Shown here: positions 9,316 through 19,852 of the stretch, one piece after another
Numbering within the stretch: position 1 is the stretch's first letter
Layout: each line of letters starts with the position of its first letter
From: Marinitoga hydrogenitolerans DSM 16785
GTDB lineage: Bacteria; Thermotogota; Thermotogae; Petrotogales; Petrotogaceae
Assembly: GCF_900129175.1 (NCBI RefSeq)
Contig: NZ_FQUI01000013.1
Location: 1 to 48,991, forward strand
Length of the DNA: 48,991 nucleotides
Direction of reading: 5' to 3'
Position numbers and translations under genes: made by a program
Notes under the pieces: generated by a model
What the model saw: the letters and a program-made list of their open reading frames with translations, nothing else
Told to the model about the DNA's origin: nothing
Databases searched by the model: none

Positions 9316-10593
9316 TTATCTCCTCCCGCGGAGTTTTCCTTTTTTCATAAAACCTTCGTATTGTCTTGTTATCATATGTGCTTCTATTTGTTGCATTATA
9401 TCTAAAGAAACACCTACTGCAATAAGTGCTGATGTTCCTCCAATCCAAATATTAACACCTGATGCACTTCTAATTATATATGGCAATAAGGAAATTATTA
9501 CCAAGAATATAGCTCCTATAAATGTAACTCTCATCATTGTCTTTGTAATATAGTCTGACGTTGGTTTTCCTGGTCTTATTCCAGGTATAAATCCACCGTA
9601 TTTTTTTATATTTTCAGAGATATCATTTGGATCTATTACTACAGAATTATAAAAGTAAGCAAAGAAGAAAATTAACAATGAATATATTATTAAATAAATT
9701 GGTGTTCCATAACCAAACCATCTACTAACCCATTCTGCACCTGTTGCAGTTGCTAACATAGATGGTAATGTCATAATGGCTGAAGCAAAAATAATAGGTA
9801 ATACACCTCCACCATTAACCTTTATTGGTATATATGTGGAAGATCCGCCATAAATTTTGTTTCCAACTACTCTTTTTGCATATTGAACATTTATTCTTCT
9901 TTCTGATGTTTGTAAGAAAACTGTACCAACTACAACTCCTATTGCTACAATTATTAATACTATCCATTCAAAAACACTTAATCTGCCTACAAAACCACTA
10001 GCAACATATTGTGGGAATCTTGATACTATACCGGCAAAAATTAAAACAGATATTCCATTACCTATACCTTTTTCTGTAATCATTTCACCTAACCATAATA
10101 AGAACATTGTACCTGCTACGATTGAGGTTGTTGAAATTAATACGAAAACAAAATAATTTAAGTTAGGAGATCTATAATTTGCTACTCCTAATGATAAGAA
10201 AAATCCTTGAAGTAATGCCAATCCTAAAGTTACCTGTCTTGTCAATCTCCCGAATCTTTTTCTTCCCTCTTCCCCTTCTCTCAACATTTCTTTCAAGCTT
10301 GGTATTACTGAAGATAATAATTGTAAAATAATTGATGCATTAATATATGGGGTAACACTTAATACAAATATAGAAAATTGTTTTAAAGAACCTCCTGTAA
10401 ATACATCAAAGAAACTTATTAATCCTTGCGATGCTCCACCTAAACCTGCTATAAAACCTTCCCATCTTGCTAAATCTATTCCAGGAATAGGAATATATAT
10501 ACCTACTCTAAATGCTATCAAAGCTAATAATGTAAATATAATACGATCCCGGAGTTCCGGGATCTTCCACATATTTTTAAAAGCTTCTTTCAT
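9316..10593 (-). CDS. secY: Preprotein translocase channel subunit SecY
   Basis: The 425-residue channel protein of the Sec translocon, with about ten membrane segments. Conserved landmarks are RVGIYIPIPGID near the N-terminus, the plug region, YINASIILQLL, ISVLIFAGI-type segments, NGGGVLPIIFAS and the cytoplasmic loop with FIPGIRPGKPT. The ATG shares a base with the rplO stop (TAATG). Its place between rplO and adk is the standard spc-operon order. Confidence 0.98.
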   Translation of the reverse strand: MKEAFKNMWKIPELRDRIIFTLLALIAFRVGIYIPIPGIDLARWEGFIAGLGGASQGLISFFDVFTGGSLKQFSIFVLSVTPYINASIILQLLSSVIPSLKEMLREGEEGRKRFGRLTRQVTLGLALLQGFFLSLGVANYRSPNLNYFVFVLISTTSIVAGTMFLLWLGEMITEKGIGNGISVLIFAGIVSRFPQYVASGFVGRLSVFEWIVLIIVAIGVVVGTVFLQTSERRINVQYAKRVVGNKIYGGSSTYIPIKVNGGGVLPIIFASAIMTLPSMLATATGAEWVSRWFGYGTPIYLIIYSLLIFFFAYFYNSVVIDPNDISENIKKYGGFIPGIRPGKPTSDYITKTMMRVTFIGAIFLVIISLLPYIIRSASGVNIWIGGTSALIAVGVSLDIMQQIEAHMITRQYEGFMKKGKLRGRR

Positions 10594-11048
10594 TATTGTA
10601 TCACCTCGACACTTCCGCCGGCTGATTCGATTTTTTCTTGTGCTTTTTTACTAAATGCATGTGCTTTTACTTTTAATGGTTTTGTTAATTCACCTTTTCC
10701 TAATACTTTTACTCCATCTTTTATTTTTTTAATAATCTTTTTTTCTAATAATTTTTCTGGTGTTATTTCTTCATTGGCTTCAAATTTGTTCTCTAAAACA
10801 AAAATGTTTACTTCTGCATAATCTTTTTTAAATGGTGCATTTGTAAATCCATATTTTGGAATTCTTCTGAATAATGGTGTTTGACCACCTTCAAAACTTG
10901 GCCTTACTTTTCCTTTTCCTCTTGATTTTTGACCTTTATGACCTTTACCACCAGTTTTTCCTAACCCTGAGCTCCAACCTCTTCCGGTTCTTTTTGCTAC
11001 TTTTCTTGATCCTTCGGCGGGTTTTAAGTCTGATATTTTAAGAGACAT
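10593..11048 (-). CDS. rplO: 50S ribosomal protein L15
   Basis: Late large-subunit assembly protein, 151 residues from the ATG at 11048 ([16 protein letters not shown]), which has the GAGGGGG site in front. An upstream in-frame ATG at 11072 would overlap the rpmD reading frame and is rejected. The basic glycine-rich N-terminal stretch ([20 protein letters not shown]) and [13 protein letters not shown] are typical. It is directly followed by secY with a one-base overlap. Confidence 0.97.
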   Translation of the reverse strand: MSLKISDLKPAEGSRKVAKRTGRGWSSGLGKTGGKGHKGQKSRGKGKVRPSFEGGQTPLFRRIPKYGFTNAPFKKDYAEVNIFVLENKFEANEEITPEKLLEKKIIKKIKDGVKVLGKGELTKPLKVKAHAFSKKAQEKIESAGGSVEVIQ

Positions 11049-11061
11049 ATTTGCTACCCCC

Positions 11062-11247
11062 TCATTCTTCAATTTCTTCGACTTTCACAAGATGTTGTAC
11101 CTTTGTAATCATACCTCTTATTTCTGGCCTATCTTCTTTAATTACTTCTTGATTTGTTTTTCTTAACCCTAAGGCATCTAAGGTGGCGAGTTGTCTATAA
11201 TTTTTTCCCGCTCTTCCTCTTACAAGTTTTATCTTTAATTTAGCCAT
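11062..11247 (-). CDS. rpmD: 50S ribosomal protein L30
   Basis: A 61-residue protein with the short bacterial L30 fold. Recognisable parts are [21 protein letters not shown] and the C-terminal [16 protein letters not shown]. Its position between rpsE (3 nt upstream) and rplO confirms the call. Confidence 0.96.
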   Translation of the reverse strand: MAKLKIKLVRGRAGKNYRQLATLDALGLRKTNQEVIKEDRPEIRGMITKVQHLVKVEEIEE

Positions 11248-11250
11248 TTC

Positions 11251-11784
11251 TTATCCCTCCTTATGGGCACCTTGGAATACCTTTGTAACACTCAAGTCTC
11301 TGAGTTCTGCATATTCTTTTGGTGATTTTAATTCTTTTAATCCATTCAAAGTAGCTTTCGCTAAGTTAATAGCAGTTGTTGATCCTAAAGCTTTTGAAAG
11401 GATATTATGAACACCTGCAAGTTCAACAACAGCACGAACTGATGCAGAAGCTATAATACCAGTACCTGGACCGGCTGGTTTTAAAAGAACTTTTGAAGCA
11501 TCTTGTCTTCCAAGAACTTCATGAGGAATAGTTCCATTTTTTACAGGAACTTCTATTACATTTTTCTTAGCATTTTGTATAGCCTTTCTTATTGCTTGTG
11601 GAACTTCTCTTGCATTTCCGCTTCCTACTCCTACTTTTCCATTTCTATTTCCTACAACTGCTACAACTCTGAAAGAAATATTTTTTCCACCTGTTGTAAC
11701 CTTAGTTACTCTTCTAATTTCAATTATTCTTTCTTCAAATTCTTCAGCAGCTGCTGAAGCTATCAATTTTTTATCTAAGGCCAT
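11251..11784 (-). CDS. rpsE: 30S ribosomal protein S5
   Basis: Decoding-fidelity protein of the small subunit, 177 residues. The double-stranded RNA-binding-like domain shows [24 protein letters not shown] and [18 protein letters not shown]. The C-terminal domain has [22 protein letters not shown], written here as separate known blocks of the family. It follows rplR by 17 nt and precedes rpmD. Confidence 0.98.
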   Translation of the reverse strand: MALDKKLIASAAAEEFEERIIEIRRVTKVTTGGKNISFRVVAVVGNRNGKVGVGSGNAREVPQAIRKAIQNAKKNVIEVPVKNGTIPHEVLGRQDASKVLLKPAGPGTGIIASASVRAVVELAGVHNILSKALGSTTAINLAKATLNGLKELKSPKEYAELRDLSVTKVFQGAHKEG

Positions 11785-11801
11785 TTTCTGACTACACCTC
11801 C

Positions 11802-12164
11802 TTAAAATTCAAGACCTGCTTCACGTGCAGCATCAGCTAAAGCTTTAACTTTTCCATGATATTTGAAGCCGCCTCTATCAAATGATACTTTTGATATACC
11901 CTTTTCTAATGCTCTTTTTGCAATTAATTTACCCACTTCTTTAGCAGCTTCAATATTCCATGTTTTTTCTAAATTTAATTCTTTATCTACGGTAGAAGCA
12001 GCTGCTAATGTATGACCTTTTGTATCTTCTATAATTTGAACATATATATGTTTATTGCTCTTGAAAACTGCCATTCTTGGTCTTTCAGGAGTTCCAAAAA
12101 CTTTTCTTCTAACCCTTAAATGTCTTTTTCTTCTTAATTTTTTCTTTTGGATGGGTTTAATCAT
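11802..12164 (-). CDS. rplR: 50S ribosomal protein L18
   Basis: 5S rRNA-binding protein, 120 residues. It starts [20 protein letters not shown] and contains [20 protein letters not shown] and the C-terminal [20 protein letters not shown]. The GGGAGG site 8 nt before the ATG supports this start. It sits between rplF and rpsE. Confidence 0.98.
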   Translation of the reverse strand: MIKPIQKKKLRRKRHLRVRRKVFGTPERPRMAVFKSNKHIYVQIIEDTKGHTLAAASTVDKELNLEKTWNIEAAKEVGKLIAKRALEKGISKVSFDRGGFKYHGKVKALADAAREAGLEF

Positions 12165-12178
12165 CTGGTCAGCCTCCC

Positions 12179-12733
12179 TTAAACTTTCTTACCTTGTTTT
12201 CTGATAATTACCTCACCAACATATTTTATACCTTTTCCTGAGTATACATTTGGTTTTCTGAATCTTTTAATTCTAGCTGCAACTTCACCAACTAAGTATT
12301 TATCAATACCTTTTACAATAACTTTATTTGGTGCTGGCACTTCAATTGTAATTCCTTCTGGTGGAATGTATTCAATTGGATGAGAATATCCAAGTTGTAA
12401 TACTAATTTAGAACCTTGCATTGCAGCCCTATAACCAATACCTAATATTTCTAATTCTTTTTTAAAACCTTCTGTAACACCTTTAATCATATTTTTTACC
12501 AATGATGCATATGTACCTTGAAACATATTAATTCTTTTTGCATCGCTTTTTCTTTTCATACTATTTTCATTTCCATCTACATATATTTTATTATCTTCAA
12601 TTCTAAATTTTACATATGGCAAATAGTCTTGAGATAATTCTCCTTTAGGACCTTTAACTTTTATTAAATTATCGTTAATTGTCACTTCTACTCCATTTGG
12701 TATATCTATTGGATTTTTTGATATACGTGACAT
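12179..12733 (-). CDS. rplF: 50S ribosomal protein L6
   Basis: A 184-residue protein near the factor-binding site. It has two similar L6 domains. Conserved features are [47 protein letters not shown] and the C-terminal [18 protein letters not shown]. The rpsH stop (TAG) overlaps the ribosome binding site TAGGAGGTG of this gene, so the two are likely translationally coupled. Confidence 0.98.
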   Translation of the reverse strand: MSRISKNPIDIPNGVEVTINDNLIKVKGPKGELSQDYLPYVKFRIEDNKIYVDGNENSMKRKSDAKRINMFQGTYASLVKNMIKGVTEGFKKELEILGIGYRAAMQGSKLVLQLGYSHPIEYIPPEGITIEVPAPNKVIVKGIDKYLVGEVAARIKRFRKPNVYSGKGIKYVGEVIIRKQGKKV

Positions 12734-12747
12734 TTATTCAGCACCTC

Positions 12748-13152
12748 CTACCAAACGTAACAAATTAATTCTCCACCGACACCAAGTTCTCTTGCTTCTT
12801 TGTCGGTAAGAATACCTTTTGAAGTTGAAATTATTGAGATACCCATTCCACCTTTTACTGTTGGAATTTTATCTTTTGAAACATAAACTCTTCTACCAGG
12901 TTTTGAAACTCTTATTATACTATGAATTACTTTTTGTTTGTTTTTTCTGTCACCTTTATATTTTAATTGAATTTTTAAAATTCCTTGTTTGCCATCTTCA
13001 ATAAATTTATAGTCAGAAATATATCCTTCTCTTTTTAATATTTCAGCTATATTTCTTTTAAGATTAGATGCTGGAATTTCTACACTTTCTTTCATAACAA
13101 GATTCGCATTTCTTATTCTTGTAAGCATATCTGCTACGGGATCACTCCACAT
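12748..13152 (-). CDS. rpsH: 30S ribosomal protein S8
   Basis: Primary 16S-binding protein of the central domain, 134 residues. [17 protein letters not shown] is the usual N-terminus, and the RNA-binding C-terminus has [20 protein letters not shown]. In E. coli S8 represses the spc operon at the rplX-rplE junction; no matching site was identified here. It follows rpsN by 13 nt. Confidence 0.98.
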   Translation of the reverse strand: MWSDPVADMLTRIRNANLVMKESVEIPASNLKRNIAEILKREGYISDYKFIEDGKQGILKIQLKYKGDRKNKQKVIHSIIRVSKPGRRVYVSKDKIPTVKGGMGISIISTSKGILTDKEARELGVGGELICYVW

Positions 13153-13165
13153 TAAGATTTCCTCC

Positions 13166-13351
13166 TTACCAACTTGCCTTTTTAACGCCTGGTAATTTTC
13201 CTTCCAAGGCTAATTTCCTAAAACATACTCTACATAATCCAAATTCTCTATATACAGCTCTAGGTCTTCCACAAACTATACATCTTGAATATTCTCTTGT
13301 TTTATATTTCTTTGGTTTTTTCCACCTAGCAACCATTGATTTTTTTGCCAT
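13166..13351 (-). CDS. rpsN: 30S ribosomal protein S14, zinc-binding type
   Basis: The short 61-residue form of S14, sometimes named rpsZ or S14 type Z. Two CX2C pairs (CIVCGRP with C24/C27, and LCRVC with C40/C43) form the zinc site. The C-terminus LPGVKKASW is conserved. The short zinc form is usual in Thermotogota and many Firmicutes. It lies between rplE and rpsH. Confidence 0.98.
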   Translation of the reverse strand: MAKKSMVARWKKPKKYKTREYSRCIVCGRPRAVYREFGLCRVCFRKLALEGKLPGVKKASW

Positions 13352-13365
13352 TATTTACCTCCTCC

Positions 13366-13920
13366 TTAATCTCTCTTGAAAGGGAAGCCCATTAATTGAA
13401 GGAGTTTTCTTGCTTCCTCATCTGTTTTTGCAGTAGTAACAATAGTAATATCCATACCTTGTACTCTCTTTACTTGATCAGGTTTTAATTCTGGGAAAAC
13501 TAATTGTTCAGTTAACCCAAATGTATAATTTCCTCTTCCATCAAAACTGTTTGGATTCATACCTCTAAAGTCTCTTAATTTTGGGAAGATTATGTTTATT
13601 AATTTAAATAAAAAATTGTACATTTTCACATTTCTTAATGTTACTTTTGCACCAATAGGCATTCCTTCTCTTAATTTAAAATTAGCAACACTTTTTTTTG
13701 CTCTTGTAACTACAGCTTTTTGTCCTGTAATTAAAGATAATTCTTGTGCATGTTTCTCAACAACATCTGCATTCCTTGAGCCCTCGCTAATTCCCATATT
13801 AACTACTATTTTTACAATTTTTGGAACTTCATGAATGTTTTTGTAGCCAAATTCTTTCATGAGGGCTGGAACTACTTCTTTTTCATACTCGCTTTTTAAC
13901 GGAATGTATTCATATCTCAT
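13366..13920 (-). CDS. rplE: 50S ribosomal protein L5
   Basis: 5S rRNA-binding central protuberance protein, 184 residues. It contains [40 protein letters not shown], the [20 protein letters not shown] region in shorter blocks, and the ending [12 protein letters not shown]. It follows rplX by 17 nt and precedes rpsN. Confidence 0.98.
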   Translation of the reverse strand: MRYEYIPLKSEYEKEVVPALMKEFGYKNIHEVPKIVKIVVNMGISEGSRNADVVEKHAQELSLITGQKAVVTRAKKSVANFKLREGMPIGAKVTLRNVKMYNFLFKLINIIFPKLRDFRGMNPNSFDGRGNYTFGLTEQLVFPELKPDQVKRVQGMDITIVTTAKTDEEARKLLQLMGFPFKRD

Positions 13921-13937
13921 AATCTATTCCTCCCTCA

Positions 13938-14255
13938 TTAAACCTTATCTATGATTTCATTACATTTTCTACAAATTCTTACTTTTTTACCTTCTTCTAA
14001 GAATTTGTACCCAACTCTTGTAGGTTTGCCACAACTTGGACAAATAACCATTACTTTGCTTGCATGTATTGGTGAAGGTTGTTCAATAATTCCGCCTTCT
14101 CTTAATTGTTGAGTTGGTCTTTGATGTTTCTTAACTAAGTTTATATTTTCTACGATAACTTTATTTAATTTTGGTATCACTCTTAAGATTTTTCCTTCTT
14201 TACCTTTGTCTTTTCCGGATATTACCCTTACTAAGTCACCTTTTTTTACTTTCAT
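13938..14255 (-). CDS. rplX: 50S ribosomal protein L24
   Basis: Assembly-initiator protein with an N-terminal KOW motif ([20 protein letters not shown]). The 105-residue form carries two CX2C pairs near the C-terminus ([13 protein letters not shown] and RICRKCNEI), a zinc-ribbon-like arrangement seen in many thermophile and Firmicute L24 proteins. It lies 9 nt after rplN. Confidence 0.98.
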   Translation of the reverse strand: MKVKKGDLVRVISGKDKGKEGKILRVIPKLNKVIVENINLVKKHQRPTQQLREGGIIEQPSPIHASKVMVICPSCGKPTRVGYKFLEEGKKVRICRKCNEIIDKV

Positions 14256-14264
14256 ACTCTCACC

Positions 14265-14633
14265 TCACCATACTTCTTGTGCAAGAGATGCTATTTTTGT
14301 GTAACCGGCTTCTCTTACTTCTCTAGCAATTGGCCCAAATACACGTGTACCAACAGGCATATTATTTTTATCTATTAAAACAGCTGCATTTTCATCAAAT
14401 CTTATATGAGAACCATCTTTTCTTTTTATTTCTTTTTTTGTTCTAACGATTACAGCTTTCACAACCTGTCCTTTTTTAATATCAGTATGTGGAATTGCTT
14501 CTCTTACTGAACATACAACTACATCACCAACTGTCCCTACTGATTTATGAAATCCACCTAAAACTCTGATTACTCTTAACACTTTTGCACCTGAATTATC
14601 TGCAGCTCTTAAGTAACTTTCGGTTTGAATCAT
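14265..14633 (-). CDS. rplN: 50S ribosomal protein L14
   Basis: Intersubunit bridge protein, 122 residues, one of the most conserved in the cluster. It starts [19 protein letters not shown] and contains [20 protein letters not shown] and the ending ASLAQEVW. The ATG shares a base with the rpsQ stop (TAATG), consistent with coupled translation. Confidence 0.98.
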   Translation of the reverse strand: MIQTESYLRAADNSGAKVLRVIRVLGGFHKSVGTVGDVVVCSVREAIPHTDIKKGQVVKAVIVRTKKEIKRKDGSHIRFDENAAVLIDKNNMPVGTRVFGPIAREVREAGYTKIASLAQEVW

Positions 14634-14935
14634 TATTCGTCACCCCCAACTTGTTCCACTGTTTCGGGTGTTTCATTATTTTTTTCTGCGAAAATATTTT
14701 TCTCAACAATTCTGATAACTTTCCATGTTTTTGTTTTTGAATATGGTCTTGTTTCTTCAATTTCTACTATATCACCTACACCACATTCATTATTTTCATC
14801 GTGAGCATGGAATTTCTTTGATTTTTTAACGAATTTTTTATATATAGGATGTTTTATTTTTCTTTCAACTTTTACAGTAACAGTTTTATCCATTTTGTCA
14901 CTTACGACTTCGCCTATTAACGTTTTTTTAGGCAT
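14633..14935 (-). CDS. rpsQ: 30S ribosomal protein S17
   Basis: OB-fold 16S-binding protein, 100 residues. The core is [20 protein letters not shown], followed by [20 protein letters not shown] and [18 protein letters not shown] short acidic tail (about 88-100) extends past the E. coli length, as in several thermophiles. It follows rpmC by 6 nt and overlaps rplN by one base. Confidence 0.97.
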   Translation of the reverse strand: MPKKTLIGEVVSDKMDKTVTVKVERKIKHPIYKKFVKKSKKFHAHDENNECGVGDIVEIEETRPYSKTKTWKVIRIVEKNIFAEKNNETPETVEQVGGDE

Positions 14936-14941
14936 TACTCA

Positions 14942-15148
14942 TTACCTCCTTATACCCAATTCCCTTTGTCTGAGAATTGTTTTTATTCTAGCTATGTCTC
15001 TTCTTACCATTTTTATGGAAGCAGTGTTTTTTATCTGGCCTAATTCATGTTGAAATCTCATTTCGAATAATTTCTTTTTTGACTCTTCTAATTTAGCTTT
15101 TAATTCATCATCTGTTAAATTGATTAATTCTGCTACTTGTTTTTTCAT
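14942..15148 (-). CDS. rpmC: 50S ribosomal protein L29
   Basis: A 68-residue helical-hairpin protein at the tunnel exit, near the docking site for SRP and trigger factor. It has [19 protein letters not shown] and the typical [14 protein letters not shown] segment with [15 protein letters not shown]. The start overlaps the rplP stop by 4 nt (ATGA). Confidence 0.97.
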   Translation of the reverse strand: MKKQVAELINLTDDELKAKLEESKKKLFEMRFQHELGQIKNTASIKMVRRDIARIKTILRQRELGIRR

Positions 15149-15573
15149 TTTGCTTCCCCCCTTATGTGGTACCTGGGTACTATTTTTGTCTTGATAGGTA
15201 ATTTAGTTGCTGCATATTCTAATGCTTCTTTTGCTAATTCTTCGGAAGTTCCAGCAATTTCAAATAAAATTTTTCCTGGTTTTACTACTGCTGTCCAACC
15301 TTCTACATCACCTTTACCTTTACCCATTCTTGTTCCGATTCCTTTTGAAGTTATTGGTTTGTCAGGGAATATTTTTATCCAAATTTTACCATTTCTTTTT
15401 AATGTTCTAACCATTGCTAATCTACATGCTTCTATTTGTTGGGAAGTGATTAAAGCTGGCTCTAACGCTTTTAATCCCCATTCACCAAAATCTACTAATG
15501 TTCCACCTTTGGCGTTACCTTTCATTTTTCCTCTTTGAATCTTTCTATATTTATATCTTTTTGGCATTAACAT
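15145..15573 (-). CDS. rplP: 50S ribosomal protein L16
   Basis: Large-subunit protein near the A-site tRNA elbow, 142 residues. The start [19 protein letters not shown] follows AAGGAGG by about 11 nt; an internal ATG two codons later (MPKRYK) is also possible. [20 protein letters not shown] and the [21 protein letters not shown] block are conserved. It lies between rpsC and rpmC. Confidence 0.98.
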   Translation of the reverse strand: MLMPKRYKYRKIQRGKMKGNAKGGTLVDFGEWGLKALEPALITSQQIEACRLAMVRTLKRNGKIWIKIFPDKPITSKGIGTRMGKGKGDVEGWTAVVKPGKILFEIAGTSEELAKEALEYAATKLPIKTKIVPRYHIRGEAK

Positions 15574-15595
15574 TTACATCACGCCCTCCTTTAGT

Positions 15596-16228
15596 TCATA
15601 ACTGAGTGTCGCCTTTATAAACCCAAACTTTTATTCCAATTGTTCCAGATAATGTTTGTGCTTCAGCTGTTCCATAATCAATATCTGATCTTAAGGTTTG
15701 TAAAGGTAATCTTCCTTCCATATACCATTCAGTTCTGGCAATTTCAGCTCCATTAAGTCTTCCAGATACCATAATTTTGATACCCTTTGCACCTTTTTTC
15801 AAAGCTGCTGATATAGCTCTTTTCATAGCTCTTTTATAAGAAGCTCTTTTTAATATCTGTGCTGAAATATTTTCAGCAATTAACAATGCATCTACCTGAG
15901 GGTTTCTAATTTCATCTATATTGATTCTTACATTTCTATCGTTAACCATTTTTTCAATTTCTTTTTTCAAAGATTGAATTTCTACACCTTTTCTACCAAT
16001 TATAATTCCAACTCTTACTGCTTTTATTGTTATATTTATTTGAGTTGAAGATGGTCTTTCTATTAATACATCGCCAACTCCTGCTTCATAATATTTATTC
16101 TTTATATAATCTCTAATTTTTAAATCTTCTTTTAAAAATTCTGCATAATTATCTTCACTAAACCAATTAGCTTTCCATGGTTTTGAAATTCCTAACCTAA
16201 ATCCATATGGATGTACTTTTTGACCCAC
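15596..16228 (-). CDS. rpsC: 30S ribosomal protein S3
   Basis: Small-subunit protein at the mRNA entry channel, 210 residues. The N-terminus [14 protein letters not shown] is followed by the KH domain with [19 protein letters not shown]. The C-terminal domain includes [20 protein letters not shown] and [15 protein letters not shown]. It follows rplV by 12 nt. Confidence 0.98.
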   Translation of the reverse strand: MGQKVHPYGFRLGISKPWKANWFSEDNYAEFLKEDLKIRDYIKNKYYEAGVGDVLIERPSSTQINITIKAVRVGIIIGRKGVEIQSLKKEIEKMVNDRNVRINIDEIRNPQVDALLIAENISAQILKRASYKRAMKRAISAALKKGAKGIKIMVSGRLNGAEIARTEWYMEGRLPLQTLRSDIDYGTAEAQTLSGTIGIKVWVYKGDTQL

Positions 16229-16240
16229 GGATATTCCACC

Positions 16241-16693
16241 TCACTTCTGAGATTTTAACTCTTTTTCTTTTTCTCTGTCTCTAACTACAACAGTAATATG
16301 TGCCAACCTTTTTTGTAATATGTCGGCTCTTCCTCTTCCTCTTGGCCATAATCTTTTCATTCTTGGCCCATCATTAACATATACTTCTGCAACATATAAA
16401 TTGTCAGCATTTAAACCAAAATTATTTTCAGCATTTGCTATAGCAGATACTAAGATTTTGTATGTCAATCTTGCAGCTTTTTTAGGACTAAAAGTTAATA
16501 TTTGTAATGCTTCATCAACATTTTTTCCTCTAATTGCATTTACAACTGATCTTGCTTTTTTAGGAGAAATTCTTAGATATTTTGCTGTAGCTTTTGCTTC
16601 AATTTTTGGCTGTGCTGCTTCTGCTTCTTTTCTTAATCTATGAAAAACTGATCTTTTCAATTTTCTACCATCTTGAACCCTTGATACAGCCAT
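16241..16693 (-). CDS. rplV: 50S ribosomal protein L22
   Basis: Tunnel-lining protein. I place the start at the ATG at 16693 ([11 protein letters not shown]), preceded by GAGGAGG. The ATG at 16711 lies inside the rpsS stop region and has no ribosome binding site. The 150-residue protein has a basic N-terminal extension (about 1-30) before the core that starts [18 protein letters not shown], and a C-terminal charged tail after the tunnel beta-hairpin ([15 protein letters not shown]). Extended L22 proteins are known in Thermotogota. Confidence 0.96.
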   Translation of the reverse strand: MAVSRVQDGRKLKRSVFHRLRKEAEAAQPKIEAKATAKYLRISPKKARSVVNAIRGKNVDEALQILTFSPKKAARLTYKILVSAIANAENNFGLNADNLYVAEVYVNDGPRMKRLWPRGRGRADILQKRLAHITVVVRDREKEKELKSQK

Positions 16694-16707
16694 GGTTACG
16701 TCCCTCC

Positions 16708-16992
16708 TCATTTCACCTTGCCTTTTTTAGCCTTTTTATCAGCATGACCACCAAATCTTCTTGTTGGTGCAAATTCACCTAATCTATGTCCAATCATATG
16801 CTCTGTTATATAAACAGGTATATGTTTCATACCATTATGTACCGCAATTGTATGTCCAATCATTTCAGGTAAAATCATTGAAGCTCTGCTCCATGTTTTT
16901 ATTACCTTTTTTTCACCTTTTTCATTTAACTCTCTGATCTTTTTCAACAGACTTGGGTGTACATAAGGCCCTTTTTTCAATGATCTACTCAC
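16708..16992 (-). CDS. rpsS: 30S ribosomal protein S19
   Basis: Head protein of the small subunit. The preferred start is the GTG at 16992, giving [19 protein letters not shown] at 94 residues with the GGGGG site about 9 nt upstream. The earlier GTG at 17001 overlaps that site and adds three residues unknown in the family. [20 protein letters not shown] and [16 protein letters not shown] are conserved. Confidence 0.96.
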   Translation of the reverse strand: MSRSLKKGPYVHPSLLKKIRELNEKGEKKVIKTWSRASMILPEMIGHTIAVHNGMKHIPVYITEHMIGHRLGEFAPTRRFGGHADKKAKKGKVK

Positions 16993-17009
16993 TAACAGCA
17001 CCCCCTAGG

Positions 17010-17834
17010 TTACTTTTTTCTTCTTCTTACAATAAATTTGTCTGATTTTCTCTTACCGCGTCTTGTTTTGTATCCTTTTGCTGGTGTTCCCCAAGGACTT
17101 CGTGGAATATGTCCTTTACTTGCACCTTCACCACCACCCATTGGATGATCTACAGGATTCATCGCCATACCTCTGACGTGTGGTTTTTTACCTAACCATC
17201 TTGTTCTACCTGCTTTACCAAAAACTTCATTTATATGATCTTCATTTCCAACCATTCCAATTGTAGCCATACATTTAATATGAACTTTTCTTAATTCACT
17301 TGATGGCATTCTCAATAATGCATAATTTCCTTCTTTAGCCATTAATTGAGCATAAGTTCCTGCTGATCTTGCAATTTTAGCACCTTTTTTTGGCTCAAAT
17401 TCTATGTTATGCACTATTGTACCCACAGGAATATTTTCTAAAGGTAGCGCATTTCCTGGTTTTATTTCAGCATTTGGTCCTGATATTAATTCTTCTCCTA
17501 CTTTTACTCCTTTTGGAGCTAAAATATATCTCTTTTCACCATCTGCGTAAACCAATAATGCTATTCTTGCGCTTCTATTTGGATCATATTCAATAGCTAC
17601 TACTTTTGCAGGAATCCCAAACTTTTCTCTTTTGAAATCAATAACTCTGTATCTTCTTTTATGTCCACCACCTCTATGCCTCATAGTAACTCTACCATAT
17701 GAGTTTCTACCACCTGATTTTTTGAGAGGTTGTATTAAAGATTTTTCTGGGGCGGACTTTGTAATTTCTGAAAAATCAGTGATTATCATAAATCTCCTTG
17801 AAGGAGTTGTTGGTTTAAATTTCTTGAGACCCAT
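17010..17834 (-). CDS. rplB: 50S ribosomal protein L2
   Basis: Protein needed for subunit association and the peptidyl transferase region, 274 residues. It starts [17 protein letters not shown] and contains [18 protein letters not shown]. The conserved loop [14 protein letters not shown] includes the His that reaches toward the active site, and the basic tail is intact. It lies between rplW and rpsS. Confidence 0.98.
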   Translation of the reverse strand: MGLKKFKPTTPSRRFMIITDFSEITKSAPEKSLIQPLKKSGGRNSYGRVTMRHRGGGHKRRYRVIDFKREKFGIPAKVVAIEYDPNRSARIALLVYADGEKRYILAPKGVKVGEELISGPNAEIKPGNALPLENIPVGTIVHNIEFEPKKGAKIARSAGTYAQLMAKEGNYALLRMPSSELRKVHIKCMATIGMVGNEDHINEVFGKAGRTRWLGKKPHVRGMAMNPVDHPMGGGEGASKGHIPRSPWGTPAKGYKTRRGKRKSDKFIVRRRKK

Positions 17835-17850
17835 TCTTACTCACCTCTCC

Positions 17851-18150
17851 TTATAAATTACCTTGAAGCTCTTTTATGACATATCCTTCAGCTAATTTTA
17901 CTATTGCTTTTTTCCATGATCTTGTTTTACCTTCAAATCTTCCCAACCTTTTTGGTTTTGGTTTAACATTCATTACATTAACCTTTTCCACTTTAACATT
18001 AAATATATCCTCAACAGCTTTTTTTATTTCTGGTTTTGTTGCATCTTTGGCTACTTCAAAAGTATATTTATTTTCACTCATTAACATATATGTTTTTTCT
18101 GTGAGGATCGGCTTTATTATTATGTCATAATTAAATTCTTTTTTACTCAT
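17851..18150 (-). CDS. rplW: 50S ribosomal protein L23
   Basis: Tunnel-exit protein that docks trigger factor and SRP, 99 residues. The core IIKPILTEKTYMLMSENKYTF, AVEDIFNVKVEKVNVMNVKP and GRFEGKTRSWKKAIVKLAEG blocks are typical. Its ATG shares a base with the rplD stop. Confidence 0.97.
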   Translation of the reverse strand: MSKKEFNYDIIIKPILTEKTYMLMSENKYTFEVAKDATKPEIKKAVEDIFNVKVEKVNVMNVKPKPKRLGRFEGKTRSWKKAIVKLAEGYVIKELQGNL

Positions 18151-18827
18151 TAGCCGAGCACCTCCTCAATCTTAGCTACTGTATCTTTTGTAAGTATTAC
18201 TTTTTCATTATTTATAATATCAAATACATTTAATCCATCAACATTTGTTTTCTTTCCATCTTTTCCTTGATTTGGATTATCAGCAATTATTACTTTTAAT
18301 CCTGGAATATTTCTTGCTGATAATTTTACATTAATGTATTCTTCTTTTTTCCATGGTAATACTATTAATGTTTTTGTATTTTCGAATCCAAAATTTTTTA
18401 ACACTTCTTTCATTGCTTTTGTTCTTGGTTTTTCAAAAGTCAAATCATCAACAACAATTAAATTTTCCTCTTTTACCCTAACACTTAAAGCTGATTTTAA
18501 TGCTAATCTCTTCATTTTCTTCGTTAACTTCTTTGACCAATCCCTTGGTTTTGGCCCAAATGTAACTCCACCATGTCTCCATAATGGCGATCTTGTTGAG
18601 CCTGCTCTCGCTCTACCTGTATGCTTTTGAGCCCAAGGTTTTCTTCCGCCACCTCTTACTTCAGCTCTTGTTTTTGTTGAAGCTGTTCCTCTTCTTTTAT
18701 TAGCTAACTGCATGTCGACATATCTGTATAATACGTCCATATTAGGTTCAATTGAAAAAATAGAATCTTTAGCTTCTATTGTTCCAATTTTTTCGCCTTT
18801 AACTGAATAAAGGTCTAATTGAGCCAT
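18150..18827 (-). CDS. rplD: 50S ribosomal protein L4
   Basis: Assembly and tunnel protein, 225 residues. The extended loop is recognisable by [20 protein letters not shown], the [20 protein letters not shown] block and [21 protein letters not shown]4 is the autogenous repressor of the S10 operon in E. coli; a 5' hairpin lies before rpsJ here, but no homologous leader could be recognised. Confidence 0.98.
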   Translation of the reverse strand: MAQLDLYSVKGEKIGTIEAKDSIFSIEPNMDVLYRYVDMQLANKRRGTASTKTRAEVRGGGRKPWAQKHTGRARAGSTRSPLWRHGGVTFGPKPRDWSKKLTKKMKRLALKSALSVRVKEENLIVVDDLTFEKPRTKAMKEVLKNFGFENTKTLIVLPWKKEEYINVKLSARNIPGLKVIIADNPNQGKDGKKTNVDGLNVFDIINNEKVILTKDTVAKIEEVLG

Positions 18828-18861
18828 TTCATCTTACCTCCTCGTTCATCATTTTCGGGGC

Positions 18862-19485
18862 TTACTTTTTGATTGCCTCTCTAATTATTAACAATCCACC
18901 CCTCGCACCTGGAACTCCACCTTTAACTGCTAATAGGTTGTTTTCTTTATCTATTTTCACGACTTCTGAGTTTAATACTGTAACCTTTTCATTTCCATAT
19001 TGTCCAAACATCTTTTTACCTTTAAATACTTTTGCAGGTTCTGTATGATTACCTGTTGAACCTAATGCTCTATGAAATTTTGAACCGTGAGTTTTTCTTC
19101 CACCACCAAAATTCCATCTTTTCATAACACCTGTATAACCTCTACCTTTAGACCAACCTGTTACATCTACTTTTTCTCCTTCTTCAAATACTGTTACATC
19201 GATAACCTGACCTATTTCAAAGTTATCAACATCTTCAACCTTAAACTCTTTCAAAAATCGCATTGGTTTTACACCAGCTTTTTTGAAAATTCCAAGTTTT
19301 GGTTTGTTTACTTTGTACTCTTTAACTTCTTCAAAACCAACTTGAATAGCTGTATAACCGTCTTTTTCTTCTGTTTTCTTTTGTACGACTACACATGGCC
19401 CAGCTTTTATAACTGTGACCGGGATGGCTTTACCATCTTTATAAACTCTTGTCATACCAATTTTTCTTCCTAAAATACCTTTCAT
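18862..19485 (-). CDS. rplC: 50S ribosomal protein L3
   Basis: Early assembly protein, 207 residues. It begins MKGILGRKIGMTRVYKDGK and contains the long internal loop WSKGRGYTGVMKRWNFGGG, followed by KTHGSKFHRALGSTGN. The loop approaches the peptidyl transferase centre and is a known site of resistance substitutions; nothing unusual was noted there. It follows rpsJ by 30 nt. Confidence 0.98.
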   Translation of the reverse strand: MKGILGRKIGMTRVYKDGKAIPVTVIKAGPCVVVQKKTEEKDGYTAIQVGFEEVKEYKVNKPKLGIFKKAGVKPMRFLKEFKVEDVDNFEIGQVIDVTVFEEGEKVDVTGWSKGRGYTGVMKRWNFGGGRKTHGSKFHRALGSTGNHTEPAKVFKGKKMFGQYGNEKVTVLNSEVVKIDKENNLLAVKGGVPGARGGLLIIREAIKK

Positions 19486-19515
19486 GCTAATTCACCTCCA
19501 GAGCCCGATCAAAAA

Positions 19516-19824
19516 TTAAGCTTTCATATCTACTGATACACCTGATGGTAATTGTATCTTCAATAATTGTGTAACTGTTTCTTGAGTAGCGTCATAAATA
19601 TAAATAACTCTTTTATGTACTCTCTTTTCAAATTGTTCTCTTGAATAATTGTATTTGTGTGGTGATCTAATTACTGTATATATTGTTTTTTCTGTTGGTA
19701 ATGGTATAGGTCCTGAAACCTTTGCATTACTTTGTTTTACTGCATCTATTATTTTTTGTGCAGATTCATCTAACAATCTATGATCATAAGATTTTAATCT
19801 TATTTTGATCAATTTTTTTGCCAT
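19516..19824 (-). CDS. rpsJ: 30S ribosomal protein S10 (NusE)
   Basis: Head protein of the small subunit that also joins antitermination complexes with NusB. The 102 residues start [19 protein letters not shown] and include [20 protein letters not shown] and [16 protein letters not shown] strong AAAGGAGGG site precedes the ATG. It is the first gene after the tuf-rpsJ spacer, which holds a hairpin and a promoter-like pair of boxes. Confidence 0.98.
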   Translation of the reverse strand: MAKKLIKIRLKSYDHRLLDESAQKIIDAVKQSNAKVSGPIPLPTEKTIYTVIRSPHKYNYSREQFEKRVHKRVIYIYDATQETVTQLLKIQLPSGVSVDMKA

Positions 19825-19852
19825 ATAAACCCTCCTTTAAGCATTTAGCAAA

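Noticed and set aside
8654..9448. A longer adk frame starting at 9448
   Set aside because: It would overlap the secY coding region by over 130 nt, adds 45 residues unknown in adenylate kinases, and a good ribosome binding site precedes the ATG at 9313.
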